The notes: generated by a model not told the origin, from the letters alone. Shown: positions 50,301-59,277, numbered from the stretch's first letter. The stretch is 64,000 nt of DNA from Fibrobacter sp. UWB11 (GCF_900143015.1 NZ_FSRT01000001.1:1860001-1924000); one strand, 5' to 3'. Numbers and translations: made by a program.

Positions 50301-50655
50301 TTTCTCCATTGATAGTCAAGTTGGAGATAATGTGGCCATTACCATCAAAGACACCCGTATAATGCCTGTCACCGCCACCACCGCAAATAGGCACAAACAG
50401 ATGATTGCCCATATCAAGATCAGTCATCAACTTAACATTGACTTTATAGTTCAGAGTACCTTGATCAGACTCTTTGATATTCAAAGAATCCGAAAGCCAA
50501 GCCAATTGAGCTTCGTTTTCAATCAAAAAAACGCCTTCAGTATTCTTACTTGGCTTTTCCTTGGAAACCCCATCCCAAGCTGCAAAAACTTGCCCCATGC
50601 CAACCACGAGGCTGATCAACATGATAATTCTTGTCATAGAGCTATACCCCTTCAT
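47317..50655 (-). CDS. secreted GLUG and InlB-type repeat surface protein
   Basis: A 1112-residue exported protein. After a signal peptide (IIMLISLVVGMGQVFA-A), residues about 40-285 form a right-handed beta helix with GLUG-type motifs (VGGIVGNLHNGTI, V-G-G-I-V-G-L). Then six InlB B-type repeats at about 350-820, each ending in V-W, K-W, E-W or R-W. A further beta domain follows, and a C-terminal region (F-D-M-L-G-R-K-L ... K-G-I-Y-Y-Y) resembles the sorting domain of XynC. Likely an adhesin or surface-structure protein. The AGAG-AATCTT leader fits ATG 50655. Coupled to the 46-residue gene downstream. Confidence 0.85.
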   Translation of the reverse strand: MKGYSSMTRIIMLISLVVGMGQVFAAWDGVSKEKPSKNTEGVFLIENEAQLAWLSDSLNIKESDQGTLNYKVNVKLMTDLDMGNHLFVPICGGGGDRHYTGVFDGNGHIISNLTINGETIAKQKDDPRYGQNIAFIGVLGAGGKVKDLVLEKVNIQSSTNIGVVGSSNQISVGAIVGWQQSGTIENCSAFGSIITSGNGQGVGGIVGNLHNGTITNCLSSVEIRASGKNVEVGGIVGLTKDNAVTIQSCVYEGSALESTETGHVGGIVGQQLGDKALVVESSFYNSEAADAGIGQINGENTQDGSKGVKKPNSEPFICVMNGGVWTESSGTCSITEGETWFTGDSAVSLKGYGADGFMVTFNANEGAFPAKAKKRKFIERGKTITGDEITTPVREGFAFAGWALTSDANEPASDLGLVNKVMTIYAVWKPVYAVTLSAAPGKFPNGNEEETVLVVEGERVSVNNLELPFTYTDAESSTKYYFKGWASESGALEALDVLPTITAEKTLYAVWNEAVFYTVAFNDNGRGKTVVDFVLAEEGQKIAAPEAPVPDEGYAFDGWYTESTCENKFNFESTVINENEILYAKWNKVKYDIEYHLDGGTNNAKNPASYDIDTETFMFEAPVKDGHVFKGWYYDAEFNEKATQVTKGTTGKKDLYAEWEATKYVIYYLAGPDAYGTLAPDTLVYGKSVKLKGKDYFHREEFRQVGWLNADSTKIYDLGAEYKENASIMLFPRWKALSYKITYELDGGVNNSANVDSYVDEDVEDGKVIELKSPFRCGYKFDGWYDNKKFTGSAVTQIKSGTEGNLTFYAKWNSFSAFKTYGAVKIYRDNGVNCAVMENGSKSKVNINSDIGVSFVSYDRKFPVNKTDDDKMYSTIVLPFTIAKSKVDGAEFYEFKGVANDGGTKKVQISLVEGDKIQANKPYIIRTTKEHLSFNIGDGESVVMNTSDAKNTKSTDGLWELRGMYSYKQWAAGDKELGFAYGYTAKATKNVPVGQFARNVAKAYIYPFRAYLLYTPQSKISAPQKVASGYLSKTATLASIDEFALPETMDIVIVDGKQEKFGETAPAFNMWKAAPGQVKMLDGWFDMLGRKLKAKPTAKGIYYYNGKRVRIY

Positions 50656-50870
50656 TAAGATTCTCTTTTTGTTTAATATAGATTAAGACCAGAGTTTTCA
50701 AAATAAAATGTAATATTTTAATAACAATTTTTACATAAAATATATTACAAATCACAACAAAGCCTGTTTTTTGGTCCAAAAAACTTCATAATTGTGTGCA
50801 AATCCACTTTTTTTCTACATTTTGACCCAAAATTTGGCGCAGTAGCCGCCGCATTCATGAGGATTAAATT

Positions 50871-52727
50871 ATGCCGAAACTTCGTTCGCTCAAGACTATG
50901 GAAGGCCGTGAAATGGCCGGTGCACGTGCCCTTTGGCACGCAACAGGAACCAAGGTTGAAGACTTTGGTAAGCCAGTGATTTGCGTCGTGAACAGCTACA
51001 CTCAGTTTGTTCCGGGCCACGTACACCTCAAAGACTTGGGACAGGTTGTCGCCCGCGCTATCGAAGCCGCAGGCGGTGTCGCGAAGGAAATGAACACCAT
51101 CGCTGTAGACGACGGTATCGCTATGGGCCACGACGGCATGCTCTACAGCTTGCCGAGCCGCGACCTCATTGCCGACTCCACCGAATACATGGCAAACGCT
51201 CACCGCGCAGACGCACTCGTTTGCATTTCTAACTGCGACAAGGTGACTCCGGGTATGCTCATGGCTGCCATGCGTCTTAACATTCCGGCAATCTTCGTTT
51301 CTGGCGGCCCGATGGAAGCTGGCCACGTCACGACGAAGGACGGCAAGGACCGCGCTCTCGACTTGATCGACGCCATGATTGATTCCGCCGACAACACAAT
51401 CAGCGACGAAGAAGTGGCCGCCATCGAAGCAAACGCTTGCCCGACTTGCGGTTCCTGCTCCGGCATGTTCACCGCAAACTCCATGAATTCTCTTACCGAA
51501 GCTCTCGGCCTTAGCCTCCCGGGCAACGGCACCATCGTTGCAACGCACGCCGAACGTAAGAAGCTCTTCGAAGCTACCGGTAAGCGCATCGTGGAACTCT
51601 GCCACCAGTATTACGATTTGAACGACGAAAGCATCCTCCCGCGCAGCATCGCCACGAAGGACGCCTTCGAAAACGCCATGCGCCTCGACATCGCCATGGG
51701 CGGTTCTTCTAACACCGTTCTCCACTTGCTCGCCGTCGCTCAGGAAGCTGGCGTGGACTTCACCATGAAGGACATCGACCGTCTCTCCCGCAACACGCCG
51801 TGCATCTGCAAGGTCGCCCCGACCGTCCACAACATCCACGTTGAAAACGTGAACCGCGCTGGTGGCATCATGGGCATTCTCGGTGAACTCGACCGCATGG
51901 GCCTCATCCACAAGAATGCAAAGACTGTTCACGCCGCCACCATGGGCGAAGCTCTCGAAGTGAACGACCTCAAGCGTAACCCGAGCGCCGAAGCCAAGCA
52001 GCGCTATCTCGCAGGCCCCGGCCGCAAGTACAACATCGAAGCCTTCTCGCAGAACTTCATGTACCCCGACCACGACCTCGACCGCGCAAACGGCGCTATC
52101 CGCGATGGCGAACATGCCTACACCAAGGACGGCGGTCTCGCTGTTCTTTACGGTAACCTCGCTATTGATGGCAGCATCGTGAAGACCGCAGGCGTTGACG
52201 AATCCATCTGGAAGTTCACCGGTCCGGCAATCGTGTTCGAAAGCCAGGAAGAAGCCGTCGAAGGCATCCTCGGCAACAAGGTGAAGGCTGGCGACGTCGT
52301 CGTCATCCGCTACGAAGGCCCGAAGGGTGGCCCCGGCATGCAGGAAATGCTCTACCCGACCTCTTACCTCAAGAGCCGTCACCTCGGCAAGTCCTGCGCC
52401 CTCCTCACCGACGGTCGTTTCTCCGGCGGTACGAGTGGCCTCTCCATCGGCCACGCTTCTCCGGAAGCCGCCAACAAGGGTAACATCGGCCTCGTGCACA
52501 CGGGCGACGTTATCGAAATCGATATTCCGAACCGCACCATCAACGTGGAACTCACCGATGAAGAACTTGCTGCACGCCGCAAGGAAATGGAATCTCGCGG
52601 CGCCAAGGCTTGGAAACCTGAAACCCGCAACCGCGTCGTGTCCAAGGCTCTGCAGGCATACGCTGCCATGGCCTCCTCCGCAGACAAGGGTGCTGTGCGC
52701 GACCTGAGCCTCATTGGTGTGAAGTAA
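50871..52727 (+). CDS. ilvD: dihydroxy-acid dehydratase
   Basis: A 618-residue Fe-S dehydratase for the third step of isoleucine and valine synthesis. Cluster-binding Cys are in C-I-S-N-C-D-K and [15 protein letters not shown] and [12 protein letters not shown] are family motifs. Length matches the E. coli enzyme. GAGGA is seven bases before the ATG. No other ilv genes are in the window. A strong terminator follows after two REP-like hairpins. Confidence 0.96.
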   Translation: MPKLRSLKTMEGREMAGARALWHATGTKVEDFGKPVICVVNSYTQFVPGHVHLKDLGQVVARAIEAAGGVAKEMNTIAVDDGIAMGHDGMLYSLPSRDLIADSTEYMANAHRADALVCISNCDKVTPGMLMAAMRLNIPAIFVSGGPMEAGHVTTKDGKDRALDLIDAMIDSADNTISDEEVAAIEANACPTCGSCSGMFTANSMNSLTEALGLSLPGNGTIVATHAERKKLFEATGKRIVELCHQYYDLNDESILPRSIATKDAFENAMRLDIAMGGSSNTVLHLLAVAQEAGVDFTMKDIDRLSRNTPCICKVAPTVHNIHVENVNRAGGIMGILGELDRMGLIHKNAKTVHAATMGEALEVNDLKRNPSAEAKQRYLAGPGRKYNIEAFSQNFMYPDHDLDRANGAIRDGEHAYTKDGGLAVLYGNLAIDGSIVKTAGVDESIWKFTGPAIVFESQEEAVEGILGNKVKAGDVVVIRYEGPKGGPGMQEMLYPTSYLKSRHLGKSCALLTDGRFSGGTSGLSIGHASPEAANKGNIGLVHTGDVIEIDIPNRTINVELTDEELAARRKEMESRGAKAWKPETRNRVVSKALQAYAAMASSADKGAVRDLSLIGVK

Positions 52728-52737
52728 TTATAAAGAT

Positions 52738-52800
52738 GATTCCCGGCACAAGGCCGGGATGACATACGGAATTGTCATGCCCGCGAAAGCGGGCATCTCC
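52738..52800. repeat. two REP-like hairpins after ilvD
   Basis: First: TCCCGGC-ACAAG-GCCGGGATGAC (52741 on). Second: GTCATGCCCGC-GAAA-GCGGGCATCTCC (52774-52800). The first is like the hairpin at 59278-59299, the second like 28194-28219. Confidence 0.7.
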
Positions 52801-52810
52801 TTTTTATACA

Positions 52811-52843
52811 AAGAACGGCACCCCGCAGGTGCCGTTCTTTTTT
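52811..52843 (+). terminator. Rho-independent terminator of ilvD
   Basis: Perfect 12-bp stem AAGAACGGCACC/GGTGCCGTTCTT with a 5-base loop, followed by T. Confidence 0.92.
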
Positions 52844-52872
52844 AACATCCATACAAACTATGCATTCAGATT

Positions 52873-53169
52873 TTAGACAACCGTCAAAATATCTGAAAAT
52901 CCCGTCACCTCAAAAATTTCTTTTATTTCATCACATACGTTCTTGATAACCATCGTGCCTTGCTTATTCATAACCTTCTGCGCAGCAAGCATAACACGCA
53001 AGCCTGCCGAAGATATATACGTCAGCTTAGCAAAATTAAATTCCAAGTCCGTAACACCATCCAACTTGCCTTGAATCTCAGATTCGAGCAAAGGCGCAGT
53101 CATAGTGTCCAAACGACCTTCTAGGGCAAATGACACCTTGGATGCATCCACATTTTTTTCGATTTTCAT
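52873..53169 (-). CDS. STAS-domain anti-sigma factor antagonist
   Basis: A 98-residue STAS protein of the SpoIIAA/RsbV type. Its phosphorylation-site Ser is in Y-I-S-S-A-G-L-R-V (about residues 52-60). In partner switching the unphosphorylated form binds the anti-sigma kinase. The gene is 26 bp after the kinase-like gene at 53196 on the same strand. No sigma factor is adjacent, so its partner is elsewhere or the pair controls another protein. Confidence 0.9.
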   Translation of the reverse strand: MKIEKNVDASKVSFALEGRLDTMTAPLLESEIQGKLDGVTDLEFNFAKLTYISSAGLRVMLAAQKVMNKQGTMVIKNVCDEIKEIFEVTGFSDILTVV

Positions 53170-53195
53170 TCTAGCCTCGATTTTAGTTTAATAAA

Positions 53196-53609
53196 TTAAG
53201 TCAGTTTTTTTACAACTGTTAAAACATTCTTTTGGCCATCGCGTTTGTATTCAACGCCGTCCATAATTTTCTTCACAAGAAAAATTCCAAGCCCACCAAT
53301 TTCGCGATCTTCCGCCGAAAGTGTCACGTCCGGATCAGCCTTCGAAAGCGGATCATACGCTACACCTTCATCAATAAATGTCAACTTTGCGGTTAACACA
53401 TCCTCGTTCACATGCAGGATGAGTTTCATATTTGCAGATCCCGAATAACGAACAACATTACTAAACAACTCATCAATGGCAACGCCAATTTGCGTAACAG
53501 CTTTCATTGACGGATGATAGGGTTCTAGAGAACTTTCAACAAACTCAGTAAGAGCCCTGACATTTTCGAACTTCGAATCAACTACAATTTCTTTAACGCA
53601 ATTTTGCAT
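53196..53609 (-). CDS. RsbW/SpoIIAB-like serine kinase (anti-sigma factor type)
   Basis: A 137-residue HATPase_c protein. N-box: I-D-E-L-F-S-N-V-V-R-Y (residues about 48-58); G1 box: D-E-G-V-A-Y-D-P; G2 box: G-G-L-G-I-F-L-V. This matches RsbW-type kinases that phosphorylate STAS antagonists. The ATG at 53609 gives the usual start; the frame is open upstream without a ribosome site. It forms a two-gene operon with the STAS gene and lacks a sigma gene. Confidence 0.87.
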   Translation of the reverse strand: MQNCVKEIVVDSKFENVRALTEFVESSLEPYHPSMKAVTQIGVAIDELFSNVVRYSGSANMKLILHVNEDVLTAKLTFIDEGVAYDPLSKADPDVTLSAEDREIGGLGIFLVKKIMDGVEYKRDGQKNVLTVVKKLT

Positions 53610-53734
53610 AGTCCTAGTCGCATGTTTTGTAAAACATACAATAATTATACATTTATCTCGCAAGAAATGTCAATTTTTTTAGCAGGAACGCTCCCAAAAG
53701 CTTTATTTTACAAACAATTCTATATTTGAGCAGT

Positions 53735-54220
53735 ATGATCAACACAACCCTCTGCTATATCGAACAAGACAACAAATACCTGTTGCTCCACCGAGTCAAG
53801 AAAAAAAACGACATCAACAAGGACAAGTGGATCGGCATCGGTGGCAAGTTCGAAGAATGGGAATCCCCCGAGGACTGCATCCACCGCGAGGCGCTCGAAG
53901 AAACCGGACTCTCATTGATACACCCCAAATACCGCGGCATTGTCACGTTCATCAGCGACGGCATGGACCAGACCGAATTCATGCATCTCTTTACGGCAAC
54001 TGAATTTACGGGTTCGCTCAAGGACTGCGACGAGGGCGTACTGGAATGGGTGGACAAGCAAAAAGTGAAGGAACTCCCCCACTGGGACGGAGACTTGATA
54101 TTCCTTGCGCTACTCGAACGAGGAGAGCCGTTCTTCTCACTAAAGCTGACTTATAAAGGGAGTACGCTCACGGAAGCTTTGCTCAACGAAAAAAAAGTCA
54201 CACTCCAGGAATTTCTCTAG
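53735..54220 (+). CDS. Nudix hydrolase (MutT/8-oxo-dGTPase-like)
   Basis: A 161-residue Nudix protein. The full Nudix box G-x5-E-x7-R-E-x2-E-E-x-G-L is at residues 37-59. The start M-I-N-T-T-L-C-Y-I-E-Q-D-N-K-Y-L-L-L-H-R and the F-T-A-T-E-F-x-G segment resemble the 8-oxo-dGTP diphosphatase group. Substrate is inferred. ATG at 53735 chosen over a TTG three codons earlier. It is monocistronic. Confidence 0.9.
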   Translation: MINTTLCYIEQDNKYLLLHRVKKKNDINKDKWIGIGGKFEEWESPEDCIHREALEETGLSLIHPKYRGIVTFISDGMDQTEFMHLFTATEFTGSLKDCDEGVLEWVDKQKVKELPHWDGDLIFLALLERGEPFFSLKLTYKGSTLTEALLNEKKVTLQEFL

Positions 54221-54247
54221 AGAAATACTTTTTACACTATTTTTCGG

Positions 54248-54368
54248 TATAATTTGATATTAGGGGCTTAACAAAACACATTAAAATAAGCATATTTGTA
54301 ATACTCCAAACCAACCCCAGACTCGGCAAGATGCGCCTTCAAGCGATATTGCCGAGTCGCTTTTTTTT
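54248..54368 (+). terminator. terminator of a short transcript or the Nudix gene
   Basis: A 10-bp stem GACTCGGCAA/TTGCCGAGTC (54320-54358) with a 19-base loop, then eight T. A TATAAT at 54248-54253 with a weak -35 lies 70 bases upstream, so the hairpin could also end a small RNA of about 110 bases. No open frame is seen here. Confidence 0.6.
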
Positions 54369-54382
54369 ATTACCCTTTTCTA

Positions 54383-54898
54383 TTACCACTTGGCAAGAGC
54401 GTTCGAGACAATCAGGTCTTGGAGTTTTTCAACGGCACGCGTCTGGCCATGGCGGTCTTCGGTCTCGTTAGCTTGGACGTCATAGACTCCATCAGCAGAA
54501 AGCGACTTGCTTTCATAGATGATTCTTTCTTTTACGTTATCGTAAAACTTTACTTCAACACGTATTGTAACACGATAAGTTTCCACATCGCTATTGCTAT
54601 TATAGTTTTCAGGCTTGTTCGAATAGCTTAACAAAGTAATTTCAAAATCAGCATTGGCATCATTGTTCACCAAGCGCACACCGCCAGCATTGCGCTTGAA
54701 CATATCGACAACAGCTGTATGGATGTTGTTCGCAAGTACCGGGTCAAGAGTCTTGTCATCGACCTCATGAATGTTGACGGTCTTGATATGGCTCGGAAGC
54801 GTACTTGCCGTAAAGCTATAGCAGCCCGAAAAAGCGCAAGCCAGCATAGCAAGCATCAAGGCAACAAACAGGCGAGAAATAAACTTACGATAAAACAT
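54383..54898 (-). CDS. LPS-assembly lipoprotein LptE-like
   Basis: A 171-residue lipoprotein. Signal peptide with F-S-G-C lipobox, followed by Y-S-F-T-A-S-T-L-P-S-H-I-K-T-V-N-I, the characteristic start of LptE/DUF400-type proteins, and a mixed alpha/beta domain (V-E-T-Y-R-V-T-I-R-V-E-V-K-F). LptE plugs the LptD barrel in LPS export to the outer membrane. ATG at 54898 gives a normal signal peptide. The gene is isolated; lptD is not near. Confidence 0.83.
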   Translation of the reverse strand: MFYRKFISRLFVALMLAMLACAFSGCYSFTASTLPSHIKTVNIHEVDDKTLDPVLANNIHTAVVDMFKRNAGGVRLVNNDANADFEITLLSYSNKPENYNSNSDVETYRVTIRVEVKFYDNVKERIIYESKSLSADGVYDVQANETEDRHGQTRAVEKLQDLIVSNALAKW

Positions 54899-54966
54899 AG
54901 TCACAATGTAGAAAAACACCCCGCGGCATAAACCACAGGGTGTTCAAAATTCTATAGAACTAAGCC

Positions 54967-57729
54967 TTATTTTTTCTGGGTTCTGCGGTAACCACGTCTA
55001 ATCGTTTCGGTAGTACGCTGGAACGGCATGGTCATAGTCGTCGGGTTGTTACCATTACTTTCGTAGCAGTAAGTGTAAGCATCCTTCACAACCGTCATCT
55101 GGTACACATACGGACCCGTTGCAAGCAAGCGACCCTTATCCGTTACCGGATACATCTTGATTGTGGCAAGCATAGCACCCGTTGCACCATACATCGGCGT
55201 ATCACCGCAGCCTGGCATCTTAAGACCAGCCGACTGAGTAGAAGAACGCAGACCATTCAAAGCATTTTCGAATTCTTCCTTAGTCACGCGCTTATTGTAC
55301 TGGTTCACAAAGTGACCCAAGTGGTCAAACACGCGAATGTTCACATGGAACGGCTGAGTCGTCGGGAAAGACCAACTTGTGCAAGTTTCATTACTCTTTT
55401 TGCCCGGGACATTTGCAGAACCATCGTTATAGCAGAGAGTCTTGTTTTCATTCTGGCCTGCACCATACACAACAGAGGAGCCCACCGGCAAAGCAGTTGC
55501 ACCCTGCGGACCAGATATCATAAGCGTTTCAGCATTGTCCTTAGCCCACTTGAGCGGGTCAGAATTGCTTACAGCCGGAATCGGAGTCAAAACAAGGTCA
55601 GCAGTCATGTCCGTCGGGAGCGTGCCGCTACCAGCAATGTCTGTAAGCGTTTGAGCTTCAGCGGTAAAGTCCGGACGGTCAAATGCCGGATCATCAGGAA
55701 TAACAGGAGTCTGAGCGACAGCGGTATAAGAAATCTTACCCCACTTTTCGCGTTCATCGAAACCTTCCACATGCTTACCAGAAGAAGCAGCCACATAGAA
55801 GTTCACCTTCTGGGACCAAGCCATCAACTGAGTCCATTCCATAGCGGTATAGTTACCGCCATTGCCGTCGTCATTAAGACCCTGGCTGTACGGAACGTTG
55901 AATGCAAGACGGTCATCGCCCAAAAGGCCACCATCGATAACATTGCCATTCAAATCCTTCACGACACCTTCGAACTGGTACATCAAACCAGCAGCACCTT
56001 TGTCAATCGGGCCTGTCATCGTAGTTACATAGAAGCCATAGACCATCGTCACAACAGAATCCTGCCCCGTAATGGTCTTAAGCGGTGTACCATCAGGACC
56101 AAGCACAGTTATGTTGCGCAAAACAACCATAGACGGAACATTCGGATTGTTGATAGCAACAAGGCTAGAGTCAGCAAGCGGAACGTTCATGTACATGCTG
56201 TTATGAGAAATACCGTTTTCGTCAACCTTCACAACGACATCGTTCACCGTGGGCTGGCCATAGCGAGACGGAGCGAGTTCGGCAAGAGACGTGCGGATGT
56301 AAATGTTGGAACCATCGGATTGACGGTCAGCATAGAAGAAGTGCAAATGATGCCAAGTATCATCAGCCCAACCTGTTGCATCAGAAGCACCCAAGCAGTT
56401 TGTATAAGTAGCGAGAGGTTCACCTGCATGGCAACCATGGTTGTTCACAGCCAAAGTCTGGATATTGACCTTACCCGGAGCAGACAAGTGCGTACCGCCC
56501 AAGTCCACAACGAGCACACCATCCACGAAAATCCACATGTCATCGTCACCAGCGAATTCGAACACTTCCGGTGTCGGAATCTGGTTGGACTGCTTGTACT
56601 TAAAGCTAGCATAACCCATCATAGTAAAGGCGTAGTTACGGAGATGCTTCATGCCCAGTTTACCAGGGTGAGTGGCATCGTACATCACAGCAGCCTGCCA
56701 AGCAGCACTATGGCCAGAACCAGCCGAATTCGTGGCACGCGGACCACCCTGATTCAGCCATTCCTTGCAAAGTTCAAAGGTATTATTGCCCAAGAAGTCT
56801 GCCTGGTTATTCGCATACTGATAGTTATAAGGCGGGCAGAAAATGGAAAGCGTCTGCGGTTCAAACTGGTCACAAACACCGTTCGGCTGAATCGAAGCGT
56901 TACAGGGCTTGTTCATCACCCATTCTCTTGTAGTCGGGTTGATGCTATCCAGCGGAGAGTAACCACCATTATTATAGTTATAGTCGTAGACGTAGTATTT
57001 GGAATTCGGGTCTTTCGGAATATCCATCGTCGTATTCACGCGCTTGTTTTGACCCGGCACATCAACATACCACTGTTCAAAGAACTGGTTATCACAATAC
57101 AAATTCGCTCTTTGAATGATAACGCCGTCATACATATCCAGTTTTTCACCATCCATCTTGGTGAAAAGCAAATAAGGCATCACCATTCCAGGAGTGTAAA
57201 TAACCGGGTTAGACCAGTTCGTATTTCCAGCAGGGCACTTGTAGCCACTCACGTCATCTTTTGCGTTTTCGTAACCACGCAAAGTCACATCTGCACCGGT
57301 AACAGCATCTTTAGTCTTCTGGTTACATTCACCATATTTCAAGACCGGACCAAGAGATGTGTTCTGCAAATATCCTGGCAAAGAAAGATTAGCCTTCATC
57401 GGAAGACCATCAACGCCAATTTGGGTACCGAAACCATACTTTTCAAATGCATTCATGTTTCCACAGGTATTGTGGAGAGATGAGTTTCCATACCACACAG
57501 CATCGTAACCGAAGGCGTTCATTGCAGCGCCAGTAGCTGTTCTGTAGTTATAAATTTCGTTGATATGATTGACAGATTCTTCGGAGAAGTTTTCAAAGTC
57601 AGGGTGATTCGGTTGGAAATCGCGAATAACAATATCCAACGTACGGACATCCTGGGCAGCCGTTTGTGCAAAACCAACTACGGAGCAACCAAACAGAGCA
57701 CCGAGAGTAATCCATCTATAAAATTTCAT
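54967..57729 (-). CDS. fibro-slime domain surface protein
   Basis: A 920-residue secreted protein of the Fibrobacter fibro-slime family. Signal peptide ends G-F-A-Q. The domain begins L-D-I-V-I-R-D-F-Q-P-N-H-P-D-F-E-N-F; the Ca-binding PA14-like signature F-E-F-A-G-D-D-D-M-W-I-F-V-D-G-V-L-V-V-D-L-G-G-T-H is near residue 450 (written here with gaps). It has many Cys in pairs and a beta-rich C-terminal third ending in basic residues. Fibro-slime proteins were found among cellulose-binding proteins of F. succinogenes. The ATG at 57729 starts the signal peptide; GGTGGAG lies upstream. Confidence 0.93.
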   Translation of the reverse strand: MKFYRWITLGALFGCSVVGFAQTAAQDVRTLDIVIRDFQPNHPDFENFSEESVNHINEIYNYRTATGAAMNAFGYDAVWYGNSSLHNTCGNMNAFEKYGFGTQIGVDGLPMKANLSLPGYLQNTSLGPVLKYGECNQKTKDAVTGADVTLRGYENAKDDVSGYKCPAGNTNWSNPVIYTPGMVMPYLLFTKMDGEKLDMYDGVIIQRANLYCDNQFFEQWYVDVPGQNKRVNTTMDIPKDPNSKYYVYDYNYNNGGYSPLDSINPTTREWVMNKPCNASIQPNGVCDQFEPQTLSIFCPPYNYQYANNQADFLGNNTFELCKEWLNQGGPRATNSAGSGHSAAWQAAVMYDATHPGKLGMKHLRNYAFTMMGYASFKYKQSNQIPTPEVFEFAGDDDMWIFVDGVLVVDLGGTHLSAPGKVNIQTLAVNNHGCHAGEPLATYTNCLGASDATGWADDTWHHLHFFYADRQSDGSNIYIRTSLAELAPSRYGQPTVNDVVVKVDENGISHNSMYMNVPLADSSLVAINNPNVPSMVVLRNITVLGPDGTPLKTITGQDSVVTMVYGFYVTTMTGPIDKGAAGLMYQFEGVVKDLNGNVIDGGLLGDDRLAFNVPYSQGLNDDGNGGNYTAMEWTQLMAWSQKVNFYVAASSGKHVEGFDEREKWGKISYTAVAQTPVIPDDPAFDRPDFTAEAQTLTDIAGSGTLPTDMTADLVLTPIPAVSNSDPLKWAKDNAETLMISGPQGATALPVGSSVVYGAGQNENKTLCYNDGSANVPGKKSNETCTSWSFPTTQPFHVNIRVFDHLGHFVNQYNKRVTKEEFENALNGLRSSTQSAGLKMPGCGDTPMYGATGAMLATIKMYPVTDKGRLLATGPYVYQMTVVKDAYTYCYESNGNNPTTMTMPFQRTTETIRRGYRRTQKK

Positions 57730-57933
57730 AATAGTCCAATCTCCACCTAATAATAGGTTACAACAATTCCACCTAAATATAAACCAATTAAAGTCAAATG
57801 AGGTTCGATGATAATGCAAAATATATGTAAAAACGTAATATATTTTACTTATCCTGAAAACACACGTATAATATGTGCAAAAACACCTAAAGGGCCACCC
57901 CTTTTTTAGACGGATTAGCTATTTTTCCAGCCC

Positions 57934-58551
57934 ATGAATTGGTCCATTGTATTTTTCGTTGTCATGATGCTTTTGCTCTTGCGCATTTTGCGCCTGAGAA
58001 TCCGCGCCAACAGCACCCGTTCGGAATCATTCAAGAGGCTTCCGCCCAAAGACCAGCTTGCCGTGCTCAAGGAATGCCTCCTGAACAACCCTTCCGAGGC
58101 AAATTTAAGGAATCTTGCCGATTTTTCAAAGCGCACATCGCTTGAAATCGACGTTGAAAGCTACCGTCCGTTCCTCAAGTCGCAGTTGGAAATTTTCGGC
58201 CGCAAGGACGCCATTGCCGACGACAACGAGCTTTACGCCAAAGAATGTGAGTGGATGGATGCGATTACGCCTTTAGAATTCGAGGAAGCCAAAGCGTTCA
58301 AGCAAGAAAACGAGACACAGAAATTTATCGAGCGCACTCTCGAAGGAATCGCCCGCCTGTACTCCGACGACGCCATTTTGAACGCACTGTCGGAACTTGC
58401 ACCGGACTATCCGCACGCAAACGAGCTCGCCGAAAGCTACCGCGCACTCATGCAAGCCCGCGACGAAAGCCTTGCCGATGACAAGTCCCTCGAAAAGCTC
58501 CGCAAACAAAAAGAAGCCTGGGAAGAAGACCTGCTGAACGTGAGAATATAG
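57934..58551 (+). CDS. hypothetical membrane-anchored helical protein
   Basis: A 205-residue protein. Residues about 3-18 are one membrane helix, followed by an Arg-rich segment and a long soluble part of alpha-helical, TPR-like appearance (VLKECLLNNPSEANLRNLAD, E-L-A-P-D-Y-P-H-A-N-E-L-A). The end is Lys/Glu-rich. No family is recognised. ATG at 57934. A repeat element lies after it. Confidence 0.72.
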   Translation: MNWSIVFFVVMMLLLLRILRLRIRANSTRSESFKRLPPKDQLAVLKECLLNNPSEANLRNLADFSKRTSLEIDVESYRPFLKSQLEIFGRKDAIADDNELYAKECEWMDAITPLEFEEAKAFKQENETQKFIERTLEGIARLYSDDAILNALSELAPDYPHANELAESYRALMQARDESLADDKSLEKLRKQKEAWEEDLLNVRI

Positions 58552-58568
58552 ACTAGGCTTTCAATTTC

Positions 58569-58603
58569 GTCATGCTGAGGGCAAAAAGCCCGAAGCATCC
58601 AGT
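58569..58603. repeat. GTCATGCTGAG-type palindrome, intergenic copy
   Basis: GTCATGCTGAGGGC-AAAAA-GCCCGAAGCATCCAGTT: ATGCT...AGCAT outer and GGGC/GCCC inner pairing. It shares ends with part of insert 1 in the RlmL-like gene. Confidence 0.75.
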
Positions 58604-58950
58604 TATTTTTCCAAAAAATCCAGCGCTTCGCCCGCCAGTTCCACGCAACGGTTGCACGGAATAATCTTGTTCGGGCGAATTTCCTGACATTTGGTGCATC
58701 CCTGCGCCCCACGCTTAAAGACTTCTTCAATCGCTTCGGCATGGTCCGGCTGCATCATCTTCGCTGCATAAAGCGCACCACACAAGCCATCAGGAGCCTT
58801 GCCACCGCCAAAAGCACGGAACATTTCGGCAGCCTTCACAGCCTCTTCTTCGGATTTGCCCGTTGCACGAGCGTAACCATAAGCTACAGCCATAGCACAA
58901 TTACCACGCTTATCTGCATGAAATTTCTTCGAAAATTCGGCAATCGACAT
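58603..58950 (-). CDS. C_GCAxxG_C_C family protein
   Basis: A 115-residue protein of the Cys-rich C_GCAxxG_C_C family. The pattern is visible: G-N-C-A (Cys18), G-L-C-G-A-L-Y-A (Cys57), C-T-K-C (85, 88), and C-N-R-C near 99 and 102. The family is thought to be redox or metal linked, often next to transporters. Here it is alone and function is not known. The ATG at 58950 is followed by a basic helix. Confidence 0.85.
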   Translation of the reverse strand: MSIAEFSKKFHADKRGNCAMAVAYGYARATGKSEEEAVKAAEMFRAFGGGKAPDGLCGALYAAKMMQPDHAEAIEEVFKRGAQGCTKCQEIRPNKIIPCNRCVELAGEALDFLEK

Positions 58951-59014
58951 AAATGCTCCTTTGCTAAAGACACTGTAAATCTACAAAAATCATGTAAAAA
59001 CGGTCTCTTTAAAT

Positions 59015-59043
59015 GTCATTCCCACCCCCGAGCGGGAACCTCC
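59015..59043. repeat. REP-like element
   Basis: GTCATTCCCACCCCCGAGCG then GGAACCTCC, a variant of the GTCAT-CCCGC ... GCGGG-TCTCC type. Confidence 0.5.
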
Positions 59044-59070
59044 TTTTCAAATGATTTTTATATTCATTAC

Positions 59071-59235
59071 ATGCCTAACGAAAACAACGACATCAAGAAT
59101 CTCGACCTCGACCAACTCATCGGCAACATGAGTTCCATCAACAGCGAAGACTACTGGTTTACCAAGGTCTCAAAAATCGAAGAACACGACGAAACCGCCG
59201 AGCCAAAGCCGGATTCACAACAAAATCAGCAATAA
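59071..59235 (+). CDS. small acidic hypothetical protein
   Basis: A 54-residue protein, acidic and Asn/Gln/Asp-rich (I-K-N-L-D-L-D-Q-L-I-G-N-M, ending Q-Q-N-Q-Q). No family. There is no clear ribosome site, so support is moderate; the composition and clean ATG-to-stop region speak for it. Confidence 0.45.
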   Translation: MPNENNDIKNLDLDQLIGNMSSINSEDYWFTKVSKIEEHDETAEPKPDSQQNQQ

Positions 59236-59277
59236 AAAAGAAACCCTCGCGCAAACGAGAGTCTCTTCAAGATGGCG

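Noticed and set aside
50745-52499. A 584-codon minus-strand frame opposite ilvD
   Set aside because: Antisense shadow of ilvD.
55312-57483. A 723-codon plus-strand frame opposite the fibro-slime gene
   Set aside because: Antisense shadow; the minus-strand protein has a signal peptide and family motifs.
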